This document shows, piece by piece, positions 18,212 to 25,911 of a DNA stretch of 64,000 nt; the first letter of the stretch is position 1; every line of letters begins with the position of its first letter. Source of the DNA: an uncultured Winogradskyella sp. Its GTDB lineage: Bacteria; Bacteroidota; Bacteroidia; Flavobacteriales; Flavobacteriaceae. The position numbers were made by a program, and so were the translations under genes. The DNA lies in assembly GCA_913055905.1 (NCBI GenBank), contig CAJXLB010000003.1, forward strand, positions 186,001 through 250,000, read 5' to 3'. Below the pieces are notes generated by a model that worked only from the letters and a program-made list of their open reading frames with translations, was not told the origin of the DNA and made no database searches.

Positions 18212-19402
18212 TTAACTCAACACTTCCTGTACCTTATCAGCGGCTTCCTTGAACTCGGTAGCGCTGAGCACATCCAACCCTGAGTTGTCTATCAAATCTT
18301 TTGCGATATCTGCATTGGTTCCTTGTAAACGCACGATGATAGGCACATTGATGTTACCAATATTTTTATAGGCATCGATGACACCCTGTGCTACACGATC
18401 GCAACGAACAATACCACCAAAAATATTTATCAAAATAGCTTTCACATTTGGGTCTTTGAGGATAATGTTAAACGCAGCCTCTACTCTAGCGGCATCCGCA
18501 GTACCACCAACATCAAGGAAGTTAGCAGGTTCTCCTCCAGCTTGCTTAATAAGGTCCATAGTAGCCATGGCCAAACCAGCTCCATTAACCATACAGCCAA
18601 CGTTACCGTCCAAGTCTACATAATTTAAACCTAATTCACCAGCTTCAACCTCGATTGGGTTTTCTTCGCGCTTATCACGTAATGCTGCCAAGTCCTTATG
18701 TCTAAACAGTGCATTGTCATCTAGAGTTACTTTTGAATCAACCGCTAAAATTTTATCATCACTAGTTTTTAAAACCGGGTTGATTTCAAACAAAGACGAG
18801 TCTGATTTAATGTATGCAGTATATAAGGCAGTTACAAATTTTGTCATTTCCTTAAAAGCTGTTCCAGATAAGCCTAAGTTAAAGGCAACTCGGCGCGCTT
18901 GAAAAGGTAAAAGTCCCAAAGCTGGATCAATTTCCTCCGTAAAAATCAAATGAGGTGTTTCTTCTGCGACCTGCTCGATATCCATTCCACCTTCAGTAGA
19001 ATACATGATCATATTTTTCCCGGTTCCTCTATTCAACAGCACAGACATGTAATATTCTTCTGGTTCATTATCTCCAGGATAATAAACATCTTCTGCTATT
19101 AAAACTTGATGCACCTTTTTACCTTCGGCTGAGGTTTGAGGTGTTACCAGATTCATACCGATTATCTCATCTGCGATGGTCTTAACCTCATCTAGATTTT
19201 TGGCGAGTTTAACGCCTCCTCCTTTTCCACGGCCTCCGGCATGAACTTGGGCCTTTATAACATGCCAACCTGTACCGGTTTCTTCGGTTAATTGTTTAGC
19301 TGCGGTAACCGCTTCATCTGCTGTAGACGCAACAATACCACGCTGAATTCTAACGCCAAAACTATTGAGTAATTCTTTTCCTTGATATTCGTGTAAATTC
19401 AT
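18212..19402 (-). CDS. sucC: Succinyl-CoA synthetase, beta subunit (ADP-forming)
   Basis: TCA cycle enzyme subunit that, with SucD, couples succinyl-CoA hydrolysis to ATP or GTP formation. At 396 residues it has the family length. The ATP-grasp region (HVIKAQVHAGGRGKGGGVKL near residues 42-62), the nucleotide and metal site (SSLFEINPVLKT) and the C-terminal ligase domain (NFLDVGGTADAARVEAAFN; INIFGGIVRCDRVAQGV) are intact. It is monocistronic here: sucD is not adjacent, which is usual in Bacteroidota. A strong promoter lies at 19428-19458. Confidence 0.97.
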   Translation of the reverse strand: MNLHEYQGKELLNSFGVRIQRGIVASTADEAVTAAKQLTEETGTGWHVIKAQVHAGGRGKGGGVKLAKNLDEVKTIADEIIGMNLVTPQTSAEGKKVHQVLIAEDVYYPGDNEPEEYYMSVLLNRGTGKNMIMYSTEGGMDIEQVAEETPHLIFTEEIDPALGLLPFQARRVAFNLGLSGTAFKEMTKFVTALYTAYIKSDSSLFEINPVLKTSDDKILAVDSKVTLDDNALFRHKDLAALRDKREENPIEVEAGELGLNYVDLDGNVGCMVNGAGLAMATMDLIKQAGGEPANFLDVGGTADAARVEAAFNIILKDPNVKAILINIFGGIVRCDRVAQGVIDAYKNIGNINVPIIVRLQGTNADIAKDLIDNSGLDVLSATEFKEAADKVQEVLS

Positions 19403-19427
19403 TTGTTATAGGTGCTAATTTAAGGTG

Positions 19428-19458
19428 CAAAAATAAGCATACTAATAGAGTCTCTCAA
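19428..19458 (-). promoter_or_regulatory. Promoter of sucC
   Basis: On the minus strand TTG (19458-19456), 20 bp spacer, TATTTTTG (19435-19428). This is a full match to the Bacteroidota consensus, with an expected RNA start near 19422 and a leader of about 20 bases. Confidence 0.65.
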
Positions 19459-19599
19459 AATAAATTTAACTGAAGTTATTTAAAACAGATACATCAGGTT
19501 TAAAATGTTATATATTTAACATTATGTAAAAAAGTGATAAAACCTTTAAGAATTTATAGCTAACAAAAACATGTCATCTAATTTTACAAATAAAAAATC

Positions 19600-20802
19600 T
19601 TGGAAAACCAGCTTCTTAAAATTGTTAATGATTACGGCAGCCCTGTTTATGTTTATGACGCAGATGTTATTACCAGTCAATATAAACGACTTAAAAAGGC
19701 ATTCAGTGGCGTTGAGAATTTAAAAATTCACTATGCCGTAAAGGCACTTTCAAATATCTCGGTTTTAAAACTTTTTCATAAACTAGGAGCTGGTTTGGAC
19801 ACCGTTTCCATACAAGAAGCACAGTTAGGCCTCAAAGCAGGCTTTGACCCTTCTTCCATTATTTACACACCAAATGGTGTAGCCCTGCAAGAAATCCAAG
19901 AAGCAGCTGAACTTGGTATCCAAATCAACATTGATAACCTTTCCATTTTAGAACAGTTTGGAAGCTTACATCCAGAAGTACCTGTCTGTATACGAATTAA
20001 CCCTCATGTCATGGCTGGAGGCAATACCAATATTTCTGTTGGTCATATAGATAGCAAGTTTGGCATTTCCATCCATCAAATACCGCATTTGCTGCGTATT
20101 GTAAAAAATACGGGTATGCGTATCAATGGTATACACATGCACACAGGCAGTGATATCTTAGACATCGACGTATTTCTCTATGCGAGCGAAATTCTATTTG
20201 ATACGGCGAAACACTTTCCAGATTTGGAGTTTATGGATTTTGGATCAGGCTTTAAAGTGCCATACAAGGATGGAGACATAGAAACCAATATAGAAGAGCT
20301 CGGCAAAAAGCTAACGCACCGATTTAACGACTTTTGTAAAGAGTACGGTAAAGAACTAACTCTTGCTTTTGAACCTGGAAAATTTCTCGTCAGTCAAGCA
20401 GGTGTTTTTCTTACAAAAGTAAACGCTGTAAAACAGACGACATCTACGGTATTTGCACAGGTAGATTCTGGATTCAATCACCTTATTAGGCCTATGCTCT
20501 ATGGGTCGCAACACGAAATTATTAATATTTCCAACCCAGACGGAAGAGAACGCTTTTATTCGGTGGTGGGCTATATTTGCGAAACAGACACCTTTGCCAA
20601 TAATAGACGTATTTCAGAAATTAGGGAAGGTGATATACTGTGTTTTAAAAATGCCGGAGCCTATTGTTTTACTATGGCTAGCAACTATAACTCAAGGTAT
20701 AGACCAGCTGAAGTTCTGGTGCACAATGGTGAGGCACATCTCATTAGAAAACGCGAAACGTTTCAAGACCTGCTACACAATCAGGTTGAGATAGCGCTTT
20801 AA
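19600..20802 (+). CDS. lysA: Diaminopimelate decarboxylase
   Basis: PLP enzyme making L-lysine from meso-diaminopimelate. At 400 residues it matches the family. PLP lysine is K48 in HYAVKALSN; the glycine-rich phosphate site appears as FMDFGSGFKVPY and the second-subunit active-site Cys in CETDTFANNR, with GAYCFTMASNYNSR near the end. The start is TTG at 19600; the upstream ATG at 19571 is in another frame. A short relative, carboxynorspermidine decarboxylase, is less likely because the DAP-decarboxylase motifs are complete. Confidence 0.93.
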   Translation: MENQLLKIVNDYGSPVYVYDADVITSQYKRLKKAFSGVENLKIHYAVKALSNISVLKLFHKLGAGLDTVSIQEAQLGLKAGFDPSSIIYTPNGVALQEIQEAAELGIQINIDNLSILEQFGSLHPEVPVCIRINPHVMAGGNTNISVGHIDSKFGISIHQIPHLLRIVKNTGMRINGIHMHTGSDILDIDVFLYASEILFDTAKHFPDLEFMDFGSGFKVPYKDGDIETNIEELGKKLTHRFNDFCKEYGKELTLAFEPGKFLVSQAGVFLTKVNAVKQTTSTVFAQVDSGFNHLIRPMLYGSQHEIINISNPDGRERFYSVVGYICETDTFANNRRISEIREGDILCFKNAGAYCFTMASNYNSRYRPAEVLVHNGEAHLIRKRETFQDLLHNQVEIAL

Positions 20803-21035
20803 ATCTTACCCAAAAGTGCCCACTGCCTTTTTATTATTTTCATTTAAAAGGGTCTTCTTTAGTTTAATTTGTGTATATTAGAGTAAATAACCATCTTATT
20901 ATCAACTAGTTGTAGTAAGAAACCCTTTACAATAACACTGCCCTAACAGTGAATTTAATCTTACTCTAATCCTAGAACATTTTCTCGGCTTTATATGTTT
21001 TGGTGCTATTAACTAACCAATTAAACCTTTACATT

Positions 21036-21761
21036 ATGAAAAAGCTAAGTTTCTTAGTTGCCCTTGTTCCATTTTTCTTACTGGGACAAATCCCCGAACA
21101 CATTATCAACCTAACACACATCGAAGTAAAGATGGGCCATGAGGCGCAATTTGCAGAAGGTGTTAAAATGTACAAAAAATGCTATACCGAAGCTGGAGGT
21201 GAAGATCAGTGGAACTTCTGGATGCGAGTCCAAGGGAGTAACTCCGTGTACGCCGTTACTACCAATATGGAAAATTGGGCCGAGATGGACCAAGAGGGTG
21301 ATGAAGCAAGCAAAACATGCCGATCAATGTTTCCCACATTTATACTCCCACACATGAAAAGTACCCACAACATGATAACGGAGTTTATGCCAGAAATCAG
21401 TAAGGATGTTTCCCTGAAATTCGAAAAAGGATGGGTCACCTACTTTAGGGTAAACAGATCCATGGACTTTATGACCATGGTAAAAGAACTTTCAGGAGAA
21501 ATTAAAAAAGCTGAGGGCGATGAACGCGGCTACTGGTATAGCGTAGCAGGTGGGTCTTCCAAAGACGCAGATTATATGGTAGTCTGGCCATTTGACAAAT
21601 ATGCCGACCTAGATAAGTCCCAAGACGGTGTATGGAAGGTCTACGAAAAAGCGCACGGCAAAAAGAAAGCTGATGAAATGCGAAAGCAATGGAACATGAC
21701 AGTTGCTGATTCTTGGTCCTATATCTATGACCGTAGTGAAAGTATGTCATATTCTGAATAG
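21036..21761 (+). CDS. Secreted protein with two related halves, unknown
   Basis: A 241-residue protein. The ATG at 21036 opens a signal peptide (MKKLSFLVALVPFFLLGQ), preferred over the GTG 36 bp upstream. Two halves look alike: residues about 25-110 (QWNFWMRVQGSNSVYAVTTN then a WAEMDQEGDEA stretch) and about 130-225 (GYWYSVAGGSSKDADYMVVW then a YADLDKSQDG stretch). The pattern suggests a tandem dimeric alpha-beta barrel (NIPSNAP/ABM-like) fold, which is inference. It is followed by a hairpin terminator and then a lipoprotein gene. No enzymatic motif was recognised. Confidence 0.7.
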   Translation: MKKLSFLVALVPFFLLGQIPEHIINLTHIEVKMGHEAQFAEGVKMYKKCYTEAGGEDQWNFWMRVQGSNSVYAVTTNMENWAEMDQEGDEASKTCRSMFPTFILPHMKSTHNMITEFMPEISKDVSLKFEKGWVTYFRVNRSMDFMTMVKELSGEIKKAEGDERGYWYSVAGGSSKDADYMVVWPFDKYADLDKSQDGVWKVYEKAHGKKKADEMRKQWNMTVADSWSYIYDRSESMSYSE

Positions 21762-21772
21762 GTTTCAACCAG

Positions 21773-21812
21773 CATGCTACCTTATCAAAGGTAGGGTAGC
21801 ATGTTCATTTTT
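21773..21812 (+). terminator. Terminator after the duplicated-domain secreted protein
   Basis: CATGCTACC at 21773-21781 pairs with GGTAGCATG at 21795-21803, followed by TTCATTTTTTT. The hairpin is perfect over 9 bp with a 13-base loop. Confidence 0.8.
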
Positions 21813-21858
21813 TTCACACAACTATTAACTAAACAATCAGAATAAAATCAATATAAAC

Positions 21859-22383
21859 ATGAAAAAACTAATCGTACTTATTTGCGCATTAACTGTAGCA
21901 ACAGCATGCCAACAAAAAGAAACCCGTTACACACAGCAATCGCCAGAAATAGATGCTGTAAAAAAGCTCATTGCAGATTATAATGCCATGGACTATTCCA
22001 TGGAAATAATGGCAGATACAGCTAAAACGTATTTTAATTCAAAAGAACCCATCTCAAATGAAGATCTTATGGCTTATCATAAACAAAACGATGCCAATTA
22101 CTCTAAGAGGGCATTCTTAGATGAAGATCAAGAATATGAAATGGTGGTAACCGATGATGGTGAAACCTGGGTAAACTGCTGGCTTGATTGGGAATGCACT
22201 ATCGCCAAAACAGGGAAAGTAGTTAAAATGCCAGTTCATTTGACCTATCGCTTTGTAGATGGAATGATTGTGCGCCAATTAGGTTATTGGGATCCCACAG
22301 AAATTGTTTTGGAATTACAAGCCATTGAACAAAAGGAAAGTGAAGCTGCAGCAGAAGAGGCAATGGACGACGCTGAATCCTAA
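21859..22383 (+). CDS. Lipoprotein, SnoaL/NTF2-like
   Basis: A 174-residue lipoprotein: MKKLIVLICALTVATAC with Cys17 as the lipidated residue. The mature part has a cone-shaped-fold pattern (AVKKLIADYNAMDYSMEIMA, then DGETWVNCWLDWE, then VHLTYRFVDGMIVRQLGYWD) typical of SnoaL/nuclear transport factor 2-like proteins. Such proteins are often non-catalytic or bind small ligands; none is predicted here. The C-terminal tail is a Glu/Ala-rich helix. It follows the duplicated-domain secreted protein gene but is separated from it by a terminator. Confidence 0.75.
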   Translation: MKKLIVLICALTVATACQQKETRYTQQSPEIDAVKKLIADYNAMDYSMEIMADTAKTYFNSKEPISNEDLMAYHKQNDANYSKRAFLDEDQEYEMVVTDDGETWVNCWLDWECTIAKTGKVVKMPVHLTYRFVDGMIVRQLGYWDPTEIVLELQAIEQKESEAAAEEAMDDAES

Positions 22384-22438
22384 TTCTGAGAAATTTTCTT
22401 CTAGACATTAAGATAAAACTAACCAACCAATTTTTATT

Positions 22439-22472
22439 AAAAGGTGTTGCTTTTGAAGCAATGCCTTTTTTT
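22439..22472 (+). terminator. Terminator after the SnoaL-like lipoprotein
   Basis: AAAAGGTGTTGC at 22439-22450 and GCAATGCCTTTT from 22458 form a stem with two G-U pairs, followed by seven T residues. Confidence 0.7.
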
Positions 22473-22634
22473 ATGTCCTTATGAATAAATCCAAAACCTT
22501 TTTTAGTTATTGTCCAATCCTAGAGTTGAGAGCTGACCGCACCTAAAAGTTCACAGCAATTATTCCAAGACCAATGGATTATTATCCACTAGATATTTGT
22601 AAATTGAAGCTTTGATTAATCCTATGATATAATT

Positions 22635-25600
22635 ATGAATCTTACCACTCTTTTATCACTAAAAAATTCAATTTTTTTCTTAGCTTTTAGTTTACTTACC
22701 ATTTCTTCCTTTTCTCAGGGTACACGTCTGTTGCGACAACCGGATATCAGCGACACCCATATCGTATTTACATATGGAAGCGATATTTGGATTGCCGATA
22801 GAAATGGCTCGAATGTAAAACGTATCACAAGCACTTCAGCTGTTGAATCGCACCCTTATTTTTCTCCTGATGGAAATTGGCTTGCATTCACATCAAATAG
22901 ATCTGGAAGAGAACAAGTTTATATTGTTCCTAAAGAAGGTGGAACACCCAAGCAGCTTACCTGGCATCCCTCAGGCGCTACCGTAAGAGGATGGAGTCCT
23001 GATGGCGAATCAGTATTAATGGCTAGCTCTAGAGACACAGCGCCTAGACCTTATAACCGTCTATACACCGTAAATGTAGCAGGTGGTGCGCCTAATCTTT
23101 TAACTAAGCAATGGAGTCATGATGGTGCATTTTCTCCCAATGGAAAAAAGCTCATCGTGGATAAGATGGACCGCTGGGATGTAGAATGGCGCGCCTACAG
23201 AGGTGGCCAAAACACTCCTTTAATTATTTTAGACCTTGCAACACAAGAGGAAGAGCTTTTGCCAAACGACAAGACGACAGATATCAAACCTTTATGGCTA
23301 GACACTACTGTTTATTTTCTGTCTGATCGTGATTTGGTTGCTAACATTTGGGCTTACAACACCGAGACCAAAGCGCTGGAGCAGGTAACCAACTACGAAG
23401 GCTCTGATGTGAAGTGGTTATCCGCCCATGATACAACCCTAATTTACGAACGTGAAGGCTATTTGCACACGTTGGATTTAAACTCTGGCAATAAAAATCA
23501 ACTTAATATTACTGTTACAGGCGACTTCCCTTGGGCAGAACCTCAGTGGGAAGACGTGAGCGATGCAGCACGATATGCCTCGCTTTCACCTAACGGCAAA
23601 AGGGCTATAATGCAAGCAAGAGGAGATATTTTTACGGTTCCCGTGGAATTTGGCAATTCGCGCAATATTACAGAAAGTTCAGAGACCGCAGACCGAAGAC
23701 CACTATGGTCGCCAAAAGGTGATAAAATTGCATGGTTCTCCGATGCTGACAAAAAGGGTTATGCTCTTATGATTTCCTCGCAAGATGGACTTACTCAACC
23801 AGAAGCCATATCCATCGGCGAGTCTAAATTAGCTTGGAATCCTTCTTGGTCACCAGATGGCAAGTACATTGCTTTTGTTGATGACGATGTTAGATTGCGA
23901 CTTGTCAATCTTGACACTAAAAAAATCTCAACCTTTGATGTTGGTACTACCAATCTAGACCGTGGCAGAATAGAACTACGCTGGTCGCCAGATTCAAAAT
24001 GGATTGCCTATGAAAAGTCAAGCACCAATAATTTTAGACAAATTCTTATCTATTCCATAGAGACTAAAACATCTAAACCAATAACAGATAAATTCGCGGA
24101 TTCATTTTCTCCAGCTTGGGATTTAAACAAAAAACAACTGTATTTCCTAGCCAGTACCAACGTGGCATTGGGCTCCGGCTGGGCTAACACGAGCGCCATT
24201 ACATCCGACCCTTCTTATGCGGCTTATGTCATTAATTTGGATGCTAATGACCCATCGCCTTTCAAACCAAAAAGCGATGAAGAAGAAGTAGAACAAGATT
24301 CAGCAAATGAAGACGAAAAGGATGCTAAAAAGGAAAAAGAAACCGAGAACGACCAGGACGTAATTATTGATTTTGAAGCCATTGGTCGCAGAACCATAGC
24401 CCTACCAATTCCGACGCGCAATTATGGTAGTATTTTGGCCGGTCCTAAGGGCTCCGTGTTTATAGCTGAGTATGTACCCAACAGCCGTGGCGCTACATTG
24501 CATAAATTCACCCTTAAAGACCAAGAATTAAAAGAGTTTGCAACTAATGTTAGGTCGGTTTATGTAACACCTAATGGCGAACATCTATTAGCTAGGTTTG
24601 GTAGTACTTGGAAGGTAGCTAAAACATCCGGAAGTAATGCAAAAGGCGCCAAACAGTTAAAGGTTAATTTACAGATGAACTTGGACCGATCTGCAGAATG
24701 GGTACAGATTTTTGAAGAGACCATTCGTTATGAAAAAGATTACTTCTACGACCCTAATTTGCACGGAAGAGACTGGTCTACGGTTTACAAGCGCTATAAA
24801 CCACTGATCCCCTTTGTAAAACATCGAGCAGACCTTACGTATATCCTAGACCAAATAAACGGTGAGCTCTCGGTAGGCCATAGTTTTGTTGGTGGTGGCG
24901 ATTATCCAGAGACAGAACGTAATCGAGTTGGTTTATTGGGAGCAGACCTTAGTGTTGATAATGGACGATGGAAAATAAATAGAATTTATACCACCGAAAG
25001 TTGGAATCCAGGCCTTAACGGCCCACTAGACAGTCCAGGCTTAAATATAAAAGAAGGCTACTATATTGTTGGTGTAAATGGTAAAGAATTGAAGGGTACG
25101 GATAATATTTACCAATTCCTCGATGGCACCGTAAATAAACAAACCGTTATCCATATTAATGATAAACCTCGTTTCAAGGACCATTGGACAGAAATTGTTA
25201 AACCTATCTCTAGCGAAAACTCTTTGAGACAGCGAACTTGGGTAGAAGATAATAGACGTCTTGTTGATAAACTTTCCAATGGAAGGTTAGGTTATGTATG
25301 GGTGCCAAATACGGGAGGTCCTGGCTTTGTCTCGTTTAATCGTTATTTCTTTGCTCAGCAGGACAGAGAAGGTGCCGTCATTGATGAACGATTTAATGGT
25401 GGTGGACTTTTAGACGACTACATGGTAGATCTTATGACACGGAGTTTAAGAGCCGCCCTCACAAATGAAGTACCTAACGGCAAACCCATGACCTTACCCG
25501 CAGGGATTTTAGGCCCTAAGGTGCTTTTAATAAACGAACTGGCTGGGTCAGGTGGTGATTTTTTTCCGTGGGTATTTAGGCAACAAAAAGCCGGAAAACT

Positions 25601-25892
25601 AATTGGTATGACTACCTGGGGCGGACTTGTTAAATCTTCAACACACTATCCGCTCATAGATGGTGGACGTGTTACGTCTCCTGATAATGCTGTTTTTGAC
25701 CCGATAAATAATGAGTGGATTGGAGAAAACAAAGGTATTGCTCCAGATATCGAAGTGCGGCAAGATGCTAAAGCGTTACAGAACGGAAACGACCCACAAC
25801 TAGAACGCGCCGTTTCTGAACTTATGAAGCAACTCGGACCAAAACGCAGCATTACACCTCCGAATTTTTCAGAACCAGCTAAAGGCAATTAA
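22635..25892 (+). CDS. Tricorn-type S41 family peptidase
   Basis: A 1085-residue exported protease of the tricorn family, which cleaves oligopeptides. A signal sequence is followed by WD40/tricorn-like propeller repeats (DIWIADRNGSNVKRITS, HPYFSPDGNWLAFTSNRSG and similar) to about residue 540. A highly acidic linker lies at about 545-578 (SDEEEVEQDSANEDEKDAKK). Then come a C1 helical domain, a PDZ-like domain (about 765-840) and the C-terminal S41 serine-protease core. GSGGDFFPWVF near 970 holds the nucleophile Ser, SVGHSFVGGGD near 748 the His, and GENKGIAPDIEV the acidic partner. Export to the periplasm is suggested by the N-terminus. It is followed after 19 bp by an S9 peptidase gene. Confidence 0.92.
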   Translation: MNLTTLLSLKNSIFFLAFSLLTISSFSQGTRLLRQPDISDTHIVFTYGSDIWIADRNGSNVKRITSTSAVESHPYFSPDGNWLAFTSNRSGREQVYIVPKEGGTPKQLTWHPSGATVRGWSPDGESVLMASSRDTAPRPYNRLYTVNVAGGAPNLLTKQWSHDGAFSPNGKKLIVDKMDRWDVEWRAYRGGQNTPLIILDLATQEEELLPNDKTTDIKPLWLDTTVYFLSDRDLVANIWAYNTETKALEQVTNYEGSDVKWLSAHDTTLIYEREGYLHTLDLNSGNKNQLNITVTGDFPWAEPQWEDVSDAARYASLSPNGKRAIMQARGDIFTVPVEFGNSRNITESSETADRRPLWSPKGDKIAWFSDADKKGYALMISSQDGLTQPEAISIGESKLAWNPSWSPDGKYIAFVDDDVRLRLVNLDTKKISTFDVGTTNLDRGRIELRWSPDSKWIAYEKSSTNNFRQILIYSIETKTSKPITDKFADSFSPAWDLNKKQLYFLASTNVALGSGWANTSAITSDPSYAAYVINLDANDPSPFKPKSDEEEVEQDSANEDEKDAKKEKETENDQDVIIDFEAIGRRTIALPIPTRNYGSILAGPKGSVFIAEYVPNSRGATLHKFTLKDQELKEFATNVRSVYVTPNGEHLLARFGSTWKVAKTSGSNAKGAKQLKVNLQMNLDRSAEWVQIFEETIRYEKDYFYDPNLHGRDWSTVYKRYKPLIPFVKHRADLTYILDQINGELSVGHSFVGGGDYPETERNRVGLLGADLSVDNGRWKINRIYTTESWNPGLNGPLDSPGLNIKEGYYIVGVNGKELKGTDNIYQFLDGTVNKQTVIHINDKPRFKDHWTEIVKPISSENSLRQRTWVEDNRRLVDKLSNGRLGYVWVPNTGGPGFVSFNRYFFAQQDREGAVIDERFNGGGLLDDYMVDLMTRSLRAALTNEVPNGKPMTLPAGILGPKVLLINELAGSGGDFFPWVFRQQKAGKLIGMTTWGGLVKSSTHYPLIDGGRVTSPDNAVFDPINNEWIGENKGIAPDIEVRQDAKALQNGNDPQLERAVSELMKQLGPKRSITPPNFSEPAKGN

Positions 25893-25911
25893 ATTAAACT
25901 TCAACTAAAGC

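Noticed and set aside
18378-18902. Plus-strand reading frames opposite sucC and many similar antisense frames elsewhere
   Set aside because: They lie fully within strongly conserved genes on the other strand and show no protein-like composition or start context.
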